From Clostridia bacterium (GTDB lineage Bacteria > Bacillota > Clostridia > Oscillospirales > Acutalibacteraceae): DNA of 55,451 bases. Below, piece by piece: positions 1 to 8,065 of this stretch. The notes below the pieces were generated by a model. It saw only the letters and a list, made by a program, of their open reading frames with translations, made no database searches and had not been told where the DNA came from. The stretch is taken from positions 1 through 55,451 of the forward strand of contig JAFPUM010000020.1 in NCBI GenBank assembly GCA_017395425.1. The letters are read 5' to 3'. Every line of letters begins with the position of its first letter. The stretch's first letter is position 1. The translations under genes were made by a program, and so were the position numbers.

Positions 1-192
1 ATTTAACGCTGCCTGTGATGATGTTTTATACATCGACAGCAGAAATCTCAACAGCTTATAGAACGGCATCAGCCGATTCCTTGTAAAATACTCCGGTCTG
101 AATCGACTCTCTTCCAGCGTAGAATCTGCATGGATTATCTCTCGGGTTATTTCTATTGCCGCCCATATCAACAACATGGCATTGCACCTCAT
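1..192 (-). CDS. IS4-like transposase, N-terminal part, cut by window edge
   Basis: The minus-strand frame starts with ATG at 192 and stays open to the left edge (64 codons). The N-terminal end of IS4-type DDE transposases carries a conserved segment in which an FTR motif is followed by a PF..LL.FLL core and a Q..L helix. Here the string FTRNRLMPFYKLLRFLLSMY is followed by a TSSQAALN-like tail, which fits that pattern. The DDE catalytic residues would lie outside the window, so activity cannot be judged. The element end should lie between about 193 and 310, but I could not define a terminal inverted repeat. The family call is from memory of the motif and could be another DDE family. Confidence 0.6.
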   Translation of the reverse strand, partial: MRCNAMLLIWAAIEITREIIHADSTLEESRFRPEYFTRNRLMPFYKLLRFLLSMYKTSSQAALN

Positions 193-342
193 GAATTTAA
201 GTAGTGTATCAATCTGATACCCACTTCCATTCTTTTGGCTTTCTCTTTTTGTCAAGTGGTATTTTGCATGAGATTTTGTTTATTTTTTGTGCTTTTTGCT
301 CTTCCCCTTAAGTTGTGGATAGTAAATATGAAAATACGCAAA

Positions 343-389
343 AAGCCCGCAAGCATCCCTCATCATTTCGAGAGACAGCCTGCGGGCTT
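343..389 (-). terminator. Hairpin terminator after a truncated minus-strand gene
   Basis: Arms AAGCCCGCA (343-351) and TGCGGGCTT (381-389) are perfect complements. On the minus strand the stem runs into TTTTT. It lies just past the stop codon at 397-399, so it looks like the original terminator of the gene whose 3' end survives there. Confidence 0.6.
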
Positions 390-396
390 CGGTGGT

Positions 397-519
397 TCAT
401 AATGCTTTCTTTAATGCGGCGCGTTCTTCCTCCAGCTTGCTGCCGACAATGGCGTCGGCGGAGAGGTAGTGCTTGCGCTGAAAGAACAGGACGGTTGCCT
501 TCGTTATTGATACCGACAC
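397..519 (-). pseudogene. 3' remnant of an unidentified minus-strand gene
   Basis: A minus-strand frame of about 40 codons ends at 397 with a charged C-terminus (SKLEEERAALKKAL) typical of a real protein tail. It is followed at once by a hairpin terminator. There is no credible start codon with a ribosome binding site, and the frame closes a little upstream, so the gene appears to have lost its 5' part. I do not recognise the family. The break falls at the 15-bp repeat CCGACACGGTTAATC, which recurs at 1016-1030. Confidence 0.3.
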
Positions 520-550
520 GGTTAATCTGACGGTGGTTGTCGGATTGGTA

Positions 551-580
551 TTGACACGCTCATCAAATGCGTGGTAGAAT
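551..580 (+). promoter_or_regulatory. Sigma-A-type promoter for the small membrane protein gene
   Basis: TTGACA (551-556) and TAGAAT (575-580) are separated by 18 bp, about 40 bp before the GTG start at 622. A related block precedes the next gene at 1048-1077. Confidence 0.65.
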
Positions 581-621
581 AAAATGTAGAATCATGTTCA
601 GAACGATGGGAGGGTGTAAAC

Positions 622-996
622 GTGAATATCAAAGCGATATCATGGATAGAATCGGCAGTTTTCTTTTTACTTGCCAATATCATCATGCTGCTTGGTTCGG
701 ATTTTCCTCCGCCTGTGGGGTTTTTATGGATCACGTTGACGGCTGCCTTGATGGCCGTCATACAATGGTTCTATGTCCGATGGCTATTGGCAAATGACAT
801 GAAGCGAGCGACATTGTTCATAACACTCGCCGTTTTTGCGCTTCTGGGAATTGTCGTTCCGGTGATTTTCGTTGCCTTCCGGGGCGGTTTCCAGACCGGA
901 ACCGGCATAGGAATATTCATCACAATGATCGTATTTATCGGTTATGGATTTGCACTTTGGATAGTCAACAGATTCCTGAAAAATCATTTGGGTTGA
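622..996 (+). CDS. Small four-helix membrane protein, unknown function
   Basis: This 124-residue protein starts with GTG, supported by a GGGAGG ribosome binding site 8-10 bases upstream. It is almost wholly hydrophobic, with about four predicted membrane segments (roughly residues 8-26, 31-50, 60-83 and 92-115) joined by short loops. It has no signal peptide beyond the first helix and no recognisable catalytic motif. It has its own promoter and is followed by a separate promoter for the next gene, so it is probably monocistronic. Function is unknown; small polytopic proteins of this sort are common in accessory regions. Confidence 0.7.
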   Translation: MNIKAISWIESAVFFLLANIIMLLGSDFPPPVGFLWITLTAALMAVIQWFYVRWLLANDMKRATLFITLAVFALLGIVVPVIFVAFRGGFQTGTGIGIFITMIVFIGYGFALWIVNRFLKNHLG

Positions 997-1047
997 ATCT
1001 ATGGGCCGTTTGACGCCGACACGGTTAATCCGATGACGATCTCCGAT

Positions 1048-1077
1048 TTAACCGAATTATGAAATGTGTGGTATGAT
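1048..1077 (+). promoter_or_regulatory. Promoter for MBL-hydrolase gene, related to the 551-580 promoter
   Basis: TTAACC (1048-1053) and TATGAT (1072-1077) are separated by 18 bp. The spacer and -10 region (ATGAAATGTGTGGTATGAT) closely match the corresponding part of the upstream promoter (ATCAAATGCGTGGTAGAAT), and both follow the shared 15-mer CCGACACGGTTAATC. Confidence 0.5.
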
Positions 1078-1129
1078 TTTCGTATAATTGATGGGAAGGA
1101 CAATCCATAAATTTGGAGGCGGAATATAG

Positions 1130-1849
1130 ATGATCATCAACCTTGGAAATCGTGTCGTAAACAATTACCTGATTGATTACGAAGATGGATATATACTGAT
1201 TGACACAGGCTATCAGAATGGGTTTCGACGGTTTCAGCGCAATATCAGGAAAAGGAATATCAATCCTGATGACATCAAATTTATCTTTCTTACTCACGCG
1301 CATGATGACCATGCAGGCTTTCTGAATGATGTTCTGCAAGCAACGGATGCCAGGGTCATTCTTCATCCGAAAGCACTTGATGGATTAAGACGGGGACAGA
1401 ATTCGTTTGAAGGTGGGTGTTCCAGCCATCTCGCGCATTTTTTCTGCCTTATTCTTGAGATGTTAGGTAAAGGTGACCATCGGTATCCTGTCATTCGGGA
1501 AGAGTTTACAAATCGACTTATCACAATTGATTCTGATGATTTTCGGGAGCTGCATTTCCCGTTTGAGATTGTTGAAACGCCGGGTCACACCGCTGATCAC
1601 ATCTCTCTGATCAAGGAAGATGTGATGTTCTGTGGCGATGCCGCTATGAACAATTTTCCGAGCATCCACAGAGTGATTATCTGGATCGAGAATCTTCAGC
1701 AGTATAAACAATCATGGGAAACCATGATCCGGATTCATCCAAAAATGATCTATCCCGCTCATGGTAAACCCTTCTCAATCGACGATCTGAATCAGAATCT
1801 ATCCTATTTAGACCAGATACGCCTGCTCCCTCTGAAAAAACAAAAATGA
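1130..1849 (+). CDS. MBL-fold metallo-hydrolase
   Basis: This 239-residue protein carries the metallo-beta-lactamase fold signature HAHDDH at residues 56-61, a third metal ligand in PGHT (His153), a bridging Asp in CGDAA (Asp170) and a late His in YPAHG near 217, so a dinuclear metal site looks intact. GGAGG lies 10 bases before the ATG. The family includes lactonases, glyoxalase II-like thioesterases and many uncharacterised hydrolases; nothing here fixes the substrate. There is no signal peptide, so it is cytoplasmic. The next gene, an alpha/beta hydrolase, starts 21 bases downstream with its own ribosome binding site, so the two are probably co-transcribed from the promoter at 1048-1077. 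Confidence 0.9.
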   Translation: MIINLGNRVVNNYLIDYEDGYILIDTGYQNGFRRFQRNIRKRNINPDDIKFIFLTHAHDDHAGFLNDVLQATDARVILHPKALDGLRRGQNSFEGGCSSHLAHFFCLILEMLGKGDHRYPVIREEFTNRLITIDSDDFRELHFPFEIVETPGHTADHISLIKEDVMFCGDAAMNNFPSIHRVIIWIENLQQYKQSWETMIRIHPKMIYPAHGKPFSIDDLNQNLSYLDQIRLLPLKKQK

Positions 1850-1870
1850 TAAACGAAAGGAAAGATCACT

Positions 1871-2638
1871 ATGCTGTTTCATACTTACGGGGAATTCAAT
1901 GCCCCAAAACTGCTGCTGATGCACGGTATGCTAAATGACTGGCACATCGTATATGATAAGATGAAAAGCCTCGCGGACAAATACTATCTGATCATTCCCG
2001 CGATGGACGGCTGCTATGACGGTTCGGGCGATTTCACGAGCTTTGCGGATCAGTGCAGACAGATCGAAGAATATGTCGGCATTCATCTCGGTGGAAAGCT
2101 GGATCTGGTCTACGGAATCAGTCAGGGCGCTACCCTCATGGACGAGCTGCTTTGCCGCAATAAGATAGAAATCCGCGTCGCCATACTTGACGGACTGTAT
2201 GTTGCAAGGCAGGGTGCTTTAGTCGGCAAGCTGACTGCCAGACAGCTTCTGAAGACGCAGAAAAACGGCGGTGAGTTGCCGTGGGGCATAAAGCATATTA
2301 TGATGCCGCTCATGGGCATGGACGAGAAGGATATGGCGGCATTCAATTGCCTTTACCTTGGCTTTTCAAAAGTCACCGCCGAAAGAAACGCTCATGAGCA
2401 GTATACTTACACGCAGTCGCCCGAAATTGCAAAAACAAACGCAAAAATCTACCTGTGGTGCGGCAGTAAGGAGCCTTACGCGATTAAATCCCATCACATC
2501 ATAAAACGATATATCACCAACTATGAAGAAACGGTGTTTGACGGGTGCGCTCACGGCGAGTTGTTCTTTTTTCAACCCGAAAAGCTGTGTGAGATGATCT
2601 CAGAAATTGGTCGGAAACTGAACGGAAACGCTTTATGA
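1871..2638 (+). CDS. Alpha/beta hydrolase
   Basis: This 255-residue protein has the alpha/beta hydrolase layout: an oxyanion-type HG at residues 18-19, the nucleophile elbow GISQG with Ser84, and a late His within DGCAHGELF near residue 232. A D-G-x-Y-x-G-S segment follows the second strand. No signal peptide or membrane segment is seen, so it is probably a cytoplasmic esterase or related enzyme. It lies directly behind the MBL-fold gene in a likely two-gene operon. The catalytic acid could not be assigned by eye; an Asp or Glu in the segment GSKEPYAIKS is the best candidate. Substrate unknown. Confidence 0.85.
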   Translation: MLFHTYGEFNAPKLLLMHGMLNDWHIVYDKMKSLADKYYLIIPAMDGCYDGSGDFTSFADQCRQIEEYVGIHLGGKLDLVYGISQGATLMDELLCRNKIEIRVAILDGLYVARQGALVGKLTARQLLKTQKNGGELPWGIKHIMMPLMGMDEKDMAAFNCLYLGFSKVTAERNAHEQYTYTQSPEIAKTNAKIYLWCGSKEPYAIKSHHIIKRYITNYEETVFDGCAHGELFFFQPEKLCEMISEIGRKLNGNAL

Positions 2639-2688
2639 ATAGTGAGAATTGACGGTATGAAATATTAACTGCATAGACGGAGGCAACT

Positions 2689-2778
2689 ATGCAGTACGAA
2701 ATAATACCGGCTCCTGACGGGCAAAAGAACATTTTGAAAAACAATAAAAAAACGTCCTCTCATTTTCCGTGCGGATAA
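2689..2778 (+). CDS. Possible 29-residue ORF, doubtful
   Basis: An ATG at 2689 follows a good GGAGG site (spacing about 7) and opens a 29-codon frame starting MQYEIIPAPDG. The end of the frame overlaps the hairpin of the hup terminator on the other strand, which argues against long-term coding. It could be the truncated start of a lost gene. Low confidence. Confidence 0.2.
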   Translation: MQYEIIPAPDGQKNILKNNKKTSSHFPCG

Positions 2779-2796
2779 TAACACGATGAGAGGACG
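2746..2796 (-). terminator. Rho-independent terminator of hup
   Basis: Perfect 11-bp arms CGTCCTCTCAT (2753-2763) and ATGAGAGGACG (2786-2796). On the minus strand the stem is followed by seven T residues (2746-2752). It lies about 90 bases past the hup stop codon. Confidence 0.85.
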
Positions 2797-2886
2797 AAAT
2801 CGTTTGTTTACGGATTTGTTTTGAACTATCCGCTTCCATGAAGATGAAGCAAATCGGAATACAGATAAGGATATCGAGGAGAAAAA

Positions 2887-3162
2887 CTACTTCTTTACCG
2901 CATCCTTAAATGCCTTGCCTGGCTTGAAAGCGGGAACAGTGGTCTCAGGAATGATTTGTTCCTCTTTGGTCTGGGGATTGATATTCTTTCTCTCTTTATG
3001 AACTCTGGTTTCAAATGTACCAAAGCCCACAAGCTGTACCTTATCTCCGTTCGCAAGAGTAGCAACTACCGTCTCCAGCACCGCGGCAACAGCCTTTTCA
3101 GCGTCCTTCTTTGCGAGACCGGATTTTTCGGTAACCGCTTCAATCAATTCTGTCTTGTTCAT
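2887..3162 (-). CDS. hup: HU family DNA-binding protein
   Basis: This 91-residue histone-like protein starts MNKTELIEAV, as HU proteins typically do, with GGAGG 8-9 bases before the ATG at 3162. A longer in-frame extension upstream is not supported. The GFGTFE motif of the beta-arm base and the C-terminal PAFKPGKAFKDAV are both present, as is the usual length. HU binds DNA non-specifically as a dimer and compacts the nucleoid. The gene stands alone between a flippase gene and a strong terminator. Upstream, 3247-3282 contains an inverted repeat (ACTGTCGGT and ACCGACAGT) that could form a leader hairpin or bind a regulator. Confidence 0.97.
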   Translation of the reverse strand: MNKTELIEAVTEKSGLAKKDAEKAVAAVLETVVATLANGDKVQLVGFGTFETRVHKERKNINPQTKEEQIIPETTVPAFKPGKAFKDAVKK

Positions 3163-3246
3163 TCGATTGTACCTCCATATACGTTGTTTTGATTTCAGTC
3201 CGGATATCAGATCTGAATTCAATCCACGCTCCTCGGTTGAGAAGCA

Positions 3247-3282
3247 ACTGTCGGTCTGCATACTGTCATTCATACCGACAGT
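3247..3282 (-). promoter_or_regulatory. Inverted repeat upstream of hup
   Basis: ACTGTCGGT (3247-3255) pairs perfectly with ACCGACAGT (3274-3282) across an 18-base loop. There is no T-run on either strand, so it is not a standard terminator. It sits about 85 bases before the hup start and could be a leader stem or a protein site. The rest of 3163-3431 shows no convincing gene. Confidence 0.4.
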
Positions 3283-3431
3283 CTTTGCAGCCCAAAGCAG
3301 CTATTCCATTTCGATAACGGGTTCTTTTTTTACACCGCAATCACTAAAACGCCATTGTGCAGCGAAATCCGCAAAGAATCCCATCAGATCACTCACACAA
3401 AGTCGAAAGAAATACCCGCCCATACATTCTA

Positions 3432-5198
3432 TCAAATTAAATTCCTTTTTTCAAGTACTTTTGCAAATTTTTCTCCCTTGGGCAGCATCAGGATATCTTC
3501 CTTGGTAACGCCCTTGATCAGAAGAATCACCGCTGCATACACCGCCATAGCCGCCGCGATGGAAACCACTGTAATCAATGCTCCCACCGTCCGTGACGAG
3601 GAATGCAGCATTGACGTCAGCAGCCCGTTGACCGACCATGCCGCCAGCGCACAAAGACCCGCTGCCAGCAGCGGCTTGAGATACGTCGTAACAATATCCG
3701 GCTTGATCTTGGCGCGGCGGTAGAGAATGAGAAGGCTGACCACCACGATGAAAATATAGCAACTTATCGAACCTACCGGCGCACCTTTGATGTTGATTTC
3801 CGGTATACCGACCAATGTGAAATTCATGAGCAGCTTGATGGATGCGCCAATCAGCATCAGGTAAACCGGCACCTTCTGACGTCCCACCGCCTGAAGCATA
3901 CTGTTGATAGGCGTCACCAAAGCGCCGAACAGTACCATGACGCCCAGCACCCGCAGCATGGGAACCGCGATAACTGCCGCCGGCTTGCCCGGATACAGCA
4001 ATTCGAGAATGGGTCCCGCCAGAGCGCAGATACCCAGTCCGGAAGGGAATCCGATCAGCACCGAAAGTTTGATCACCGAGTTGATGCTGCTGTGGATTTT
4101 GGATTTGCGATGCACCGCCCATGCTGCCGCCAATGTGGGCAGCGCCGATACACCCAGTGCCTGCGTGATATAAGGTACCAGATTGTAGAGATTAATCCCG
4201 AAATTATAAGCGCCATAGAGGAAATTCGGGATCTTCTCGTCTGTGACGCCCTGAAGCAGCGATCCATAGATACCCCGCAAAATCTGAGGGTCAATCCCGT
4301 CCAGACGGTTCTGAATGGTAATGGCATCGATAATCTGGGTGACGTTCAGCACCAGCACGCCCATGGCAATCGGAATGCCAATTGTGAAGAAATTCCGAAG
4401 AATCTCTCCGGCACTGTGCGGTGCGGGAGAGCCTGCCAGTTCTTCCTCGGTGATCTCGTCGCCCAGACGCTGATGACGTACAATTAAATAGCCCAATCCA
4501 AAAAGGGAACCCAGCGCGATACCCGCCAGAGAACCGGCTGCCGCGTAAGGATAGCTGGCAATATGGGCTTCCTCCAGCGTGTTGACCGTCGCGCCATAGG
4601 CGGTAAGACTGGTGTGGAACGTGTACTCGCCGTACTTCATAATGCCTACGGCAAGTCCCAGACCGATAAACAGCTTGCCAAGCGCTTCAATCACCTGTGA
4701 CGCCGCCGTAGGCGTCATATTGCGCAGTCCCTCATAATAGCCGCGATACGAAGCCATCATGCAGCAGAAAAACACCGACGGGCTCATCGCCAGCACACTG
4801 TAAATCGAATCGGGATCGACAAAGTGGATATAGATAAATCCGCCTCCCGCCATAGCGAGAAAGCCCAAGATGCCCGTGATTAAAAATACCCGCTGCGCTA
4901 CCCGATGTACCTTGCGTGCATCTTTATAGCGTCCCATGGCGATATTTTCCGCCACCTGGCGCGACAGTGCGGAAGGGAATCCCGCTGCCGACAACGTATA
5001 CACCGGCAAATACAGTGCATATGCCGCCGAAAAGTACCCCATGCCCGCTTCACCGATGACATTTCCCAGCGGAATCTTGAAGATGGCGCCGATTATCTTG
5101 ACCAGAATCGTGCCAAAGGTCAGTATGGCGGCTCCCTCTACCAGCGACTGCCCTCTCGAACCGCCTCGTTTTTTCTTGATTTTGTTGGTCTCTGCCAA
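3432..5198 (-). CDS. SpoVB/MATE-type oligosaccharide or lipid flippase
   Basis: This 588-residue polytopic membrane protein of the MOP superfamily matches the polysaccharide biosynthesis/SpoVB type: a basic cytoplasmic start, then GTILVKIIGAIFKIPLG-like first helix, and about 14 predicted membrane segments across the length. Such proteins flip lipid-linked sugars or peptidoglycan precursors across the membrane. I place the start at a TTG (5198) because AGGAG lies 8 bases upstream; the ATG six codons earlier (5216) overlaps that site. The gene lies between hup and a zinc-ribbon gene in the same direction, with a terminator separating it from the latter. SpoVB, MurJ-like or generic flippase roles cannot be told apart here. 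Confidence 0.88.
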   Translation of the reverse strand: MAETNKIKKKRGGSRGQSLVEGAAILTFGTILVKIIGAIFKIPLGNVIGEAGMGYFSAAYALYLPVYTLSAAGFPSALSRQVAENIAMGRYKDARKVHRVAQRVFLITGILGFLAMAGGGFIYIHFVDPDSIYSVLAMSPSVFFCCMMASYRGYYEGLRNMTPTAASQVIEALGKLFIGLGLAVGIMKYGEYTFHTSLTAYGATVNTLEEAHIASYPYAAAGSLAGIALGSLFGLGYLIVRHQRLGDEITEEELAGSPAPHSAGEILRNFFTIGIPIAMGVLVLNVTQIIDAITIQNRLDGIDPQILRGIYGSLLQGVTDEKIPNFLYGAYNFGINLYNLVPYITQALGVSALPTLAAAWAVHRKSKIHSSINSVIKLSVLIGFPSGLGICALAGPILELLYPGKPAAVIAVPMLRVLGVMVLFGALVTPINSMLQAVGRQKVPVYLMLIGASIKLLMNFTLVGIPEINIKGAPVGSISCYIFIVVVSLLILYRRAKIKPDIVTTYLKPLLAAGLCALAAWSVNGLLTSMLHSSSRTVGALITVVSIAAAMAVYAAVILLIKGVTKEDILMLPKGEKFAKVLEKRNLI

Positions 5199-5325
5199 GC
5201 TAACAGCTCCTATCATTCATGTAGTGATTCATGAGCGGCAAGAAACGGCTATGCACACTCTCTCGCCGATGCATAACAATGTTGATCTTCTCTCCCGCGA
5301 AACAGCGCGGTGCCGTGGTCAGGAA

Positions 5326-5367
5326 AAAGGAAACGCAGCAGCGGAAACCCACGGCTGCGTTTCCTTT
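5326..5367 (-). terminator. Terminator after zinc-ribbon gene
   Basis: Perfect 14-bp arms AAAGGAAACGCAGC (5326-5339) and GCTGCGTTTCCTTT (5354-5367). On the minus strand the second arm ends in a T-run. It follows the stop codon of the zinc-ribbon gene. Confidence 0.75.
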
Positions 5368-5417
5368 CCAAGATAGTTTGCCCGCATCTGCCCAAACAAT
5401 CTGAATGGACACAAACA

Positions 5418-5849
5418 CTACTGCGCCTGTTCACCGGTTTGTTCCGCATCCTTTGTCTGTTCCCCTCCGGACGCGGCAGCAGCATCGTTGTACTTGAGCT
5501 TCACGCCGCAATGACTGCAGAAAATAGCTCCCTCGGCATTCTGCTCGCCGCAGATCGGACATGCCGTCTTGTTGCGGAGCACGTTGATTTTCTCGTTTAC
5601 CTCGTCCAGCTTCTTGCAGAGAACGTCAATCGCCTCAATATATTCATCCACCAAACCTTCCGGACGTGCATCGGCTTTGATGGAATCGTATACCAGACGT
5701 CCCAGCGCCTCATATTTCCTCGCAATCTCTCCGTTGAGTTCCGCCGCGTTGACACGCAGCTTGGAAATATCCACCAGACGTTCCGCGTGTTTGCCAACTG
5801 TCGTGGCAGCTGATTTGGCGTTCATTACCACATCTTCCAAAACACCCAT
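5418..5849 (-). CDS. Zinc-ribbon, coiled-coil protein
   Basis: This 143-residue protein has an N-terminal helical part (residues 1-90, rich in heptad-like Leu, Val and Ala with charged positions, probably coiled coil). It is followed by a zinc ribbon formed by CPIC (about residues 97-100) and CSHC (about 111-114). The tail is acidic and Gln/Ala-rich. This is the common zinc-ribbon domain protein of Clostridia whose function is unknown. It is probably cytoplasmic. It has a very strong promoter (5933-5961) and its own terminator, so it is monocistronic and likely well expressed. Confidence 0.85.
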   Translation of the reverse strand: MGVLEDVVMNAKSAATTVGKHAERLVDISKLRVNAAELNGEIARKYEALGRLVYDSIKADARPEGLVDEYIEAIDVLCKKLDEVNEKINVLRNKTACPICGEQNAEGAIFCSHCGVKLKYNDAAAASGGEQTKDAEQTGEQAQ

Positions 5850-5932
5850 GATTGGTTCACTTCACCTTTCTTAAAAGAATCTGTTTGGCGTCAGGTCCGC
5901 GGATCAATGTTCCGCCACCTGTGCTACATAGA

Positions 5933-5961
5933 ATTATATGCCAATTTGCCCGCAATGTCAA
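5933..5961 (-). promoter_or_regulatory. Consensus promoter for zinc-ribbon gene
   Basis: On the minus strand, TTGACA (5961-5956) and TATAAT (5938-5933) are separated by exactly 17 bp, a perfect sigma-A consensus about 85 bases before the ATG. Confidence 0.85.
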
Positions 5962-6096
5962 TGGCTGCACAAAAATCTCCGATGGGCAAACAGACGCGAC
6001 GGACGCGTGATTCCCCTCCCCTTTCATTCATTATGAAATATTTGTAAAATTATTCCAAATTCACGGCGAATTTTTAACTCATTTACAATTATGGAA

Positions 6097-6126
6097 TTGA
6101 CATTGAAATGTCATGTGGGGTATAAT
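6097..6126 (+). promoter_or_regulatory. Consensus promoter for HATPase gene
   Basis: TTGACA (6097-6102) and TATAAT (6121-6126) with an 18-bp spacer. Confidence 0.85.
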
Positions 6127-6234
6127 ATGGGTTAGTTTATCTTGAGCGAATGTCAGCAATGCCGACGCACCCGTGTCAGCCATATGACCCGGCATAACCC
6201 TGCGCGGCGCGAAGACGGAGGTTGAAGCAATATT

Positions 6235-7914
6235 ATGAATTTCTTTGATTCGCTTTTTGAAAAGATACCGGTTCTCCGGGATATCGATCCCAAAAAGCGT
6301 AAGCTGGCTGCCATTTTTCTGGTATTTGTGGTCATTTCCATTCTGGGCATTCTGATTGACGCGATTGCCAAGGCGGGAGGTGCCATAGCCCTCACCGCCG
6401 TCGCCATCGGATTTCTGCTGATGGCAGTGATCATCATTGCAGATTACATGATGAATCAGAAAAAGCCCGCACCGCCGCCCCAAAAGCAGGAACAGTATAC
6501 CTTTTTTGACGATAGCCCCGACGGCGGCTATCAGGACGATTCCTATGAATACTATCAGGCCGAAGACGGCATTCCGGACAGCGAATACGACCGTTACGGC
6601 GATTATAACGACACCCCTGACTTCGACGACCGTATAGACGGAAACGACGGGAATTATGACGATTATCCCGAGCCGATCTACGGGGATGAATCCTACGGCG
6701 ACAGCGGAGACGGTTTCTCCGACTTTCCTCCCGCTGATTCCCCTCAGCCCGAACCTGTCCGCGAGGAACCCTCTCGCAAGCAGCGCTTTGGCGGCGTGTT
6801 CCGCCGCGGCGGTCAGCGCGCGCAGGCACAGGACACGACCGGACAGCAGCCCGTCGAACCTTCGCCGGAAATCCCCCTGCGCACCTCGTTTGATTTCCAG
6901 CAGTCCCATCCGGTCGAACCCTCCCCTGTCGGTGAACCTGTTATGAATTTTGCGGCTTCCCCGGCATTGCGTAACGAAGTGACCATGGCAGCCGAGGCGG
7001 TTGCACCGGGTGTGGTTCCCCCTTCCCCCTCTTCCCGCGGAGACGTGATCGGCGGACCGGTCATGTCCATTCCCTTCCGGGGCGAACCCGCCGCACCCGC
7101 TCCCGTGGAAGAATCCCACGCGGCGGCATCCTATACGCCGCCCGTGCCACCCGCTTCCGCGCAGGCAGTACCGGTCGCGCAGCCCCGTTCACTCTATCAG
7201 GACAGACGGGACAGCCGCGGCAAGGAAATCGACGAGTTCTTTGAGGAAATGACGGATGAAGAGCTTCGTTACAGCGATTGCGTGGAAGTATGGGCGGCTG
7301 ACGCCAAGCCCGCCGCCATCCGCCTGCTCAAGCTGGTAGAAGCCCTGCCCGACAAGAAAACCGCCGACGCGCTCGGACGCGAAGCGGAATATATCAACGC
7401 CATGCTCGACCGCATCTACTACTTCACCATGCTCGACAGCATCCGCGACAACCTCGAGCTCAAGGAATACAACTTCTCCGCAGTGGTCAAGGACTGTCTC
7501 CGGCGCTTCTCTCCCTTCTTCATGGAAAAGCGCATCGGTCTGCTGTGGAAGGGTCTGGACATCAGCATTGTCACCGACAAGCGCTGGCTCATCTTCGCGC
7601 TCACGCAGGTGGTTTTTAACGCAGTAGAGTTTACCGGTCTGGGCGGCAAGATTGCCATTTCCGCCAAGAAAGAAGGCAGCCTGATTCATCTGATGGTGGA
7701 CGACAACGGCTGCGGCATCCCGGAAGCCGAACTGCCCAAAATCTTCCTTGCCGGTTATATGGGCGACAACGTCCCCAACGAATCCGGCAGACGCACCGGT
7801 ATGGGACTGTTCATCACCCGTTCGGTGGTGGAAAAACTCGGCGGTTCTGTCACGGTGGAATCCACCGTCGGCAAAGGCACCCGTATCACCATGATTCTCC
7901 CCGAAAAGCCATAA
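6235..7914 (+). CDS. Membrane-anchored HATPase (histidine-kinase-like) lacking a phosphoacceptor His
   Basis: This 559-residue protein has two N-terminal membrane helices (about residues 25-45 and 50-70). A long acidic Tyr/Asp-rich then Pro-rich linker follows (about 78-320), and then a GHKL ATPase domain. The N box (VVFNAVEFTG, about 458-468), G1 box (DDNGCGIP, about 489-496) and G2 box (GMGLF, about 523-527) are intact, so ATP binding is likely. The helical segment before the ATPase (about 335-440), where a DHp phosphoacceptor would lie, contains no histidine. No response regulator gene is adjacent. It may therefore be a degenerate kinase, a phosphatase-type or scaffold protein, or a kinase acting on a partner's DHp. 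It has its own promoter and terminator. Confidence 0.8.
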   Translation: MNFFDSLFEKIPVLRDIDPKKRKLAAIFLVFVVISILGILIDAIAKAGGAIALTAVAIGFLLMAVIIIADYMMNQKKPAPPPQKQEQYTFFDDSPDGGYQDDSYEYYQAEDGIPDSEYDRYGDYNDTPDFDDRIDGNDGNYDDYPEPIYGDESYGDSGDGFSDFPPADSPQPEPVREEPSRKQRFGGVFRRGGQRAQAQDTTGQQPVEPSPEIPLRTSFDFQQSHPVEPSPVGEPVMNFAASPALRNEVTMAAEAVAPGVVPPSPSSRGDVIGGPVMSIPFRGEPAAPAPVEESHAAASYTPPVPPASAQAVPVAQPRSLYQDRRDSRGKEIDEFFEEMTDEELRYSDCVEVWAADAKPAAIRLLKLVEALPDKKTADALGREAEYINAMLDRIYYFTMLDSIRDNLELKEYNFSAVVKDCLRRFSPFFMEKRIGLLWKGLDISIVTDKRWLIFALTQVVFNAVEFTGLGGKIAISAKKEGSLIHLMVDDNGCGIPEAELPKIFLAGYMGDNVPNESGRRTGMGLFITRSVVEKLGGSVTVESTVGKGTRITMILPEKP

Positions 7915-7932
7915 GCTTTTATGACAACAGAC

Positions 7933-7970
7933 GACCTCCGTATATTTTTCCATACGGGGGTCTTTTTTTT
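7933..7970 (+). terminator. Terminator of HATPase gene
   Basis: GACCTCCGTAT (7933-7943) pairs with ATACGGGGGTC (7952-7962), followed by a run of eight T. Confidence 0.85.
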
Positions 7971-8065
7971 CTCTGTTTTAAAGTGGGTTTAAGGTCAGGG
8001 GAATACACTGAATGTATCCTCAAAAACCGGAAACAATATCACACGACAAGAGGAGGAACGGCTTT

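Larger units (their letters stand above)
193..621. other. Gene-poor debris between transposase and first intact gene
   Basis: This stretch holds the AT-rich presumed end of the IS element (193-320), a hairpin with minus-strand T-run (343-389), the 3' end of a minus-strand reading frame (397-519), one copy of a 15-bp repeat (513-527) and a promoter (551-580). No complete gene of convincing size was found on either strand. Confidence 0.5.
5850..6234. other. Divergent promoter region
   Basis: This 385-bp intergenic stretch separates the minus-strand zinc-ribbon gene from the plus-strand HATPase gene. It contains one strong promoter for each (5933-5961 and 6097-6126). Between them the DNA is AT-rich, with no gene seen. 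The HATPase transcript would have a leader of about 100 bases. Confidence 0.6.
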
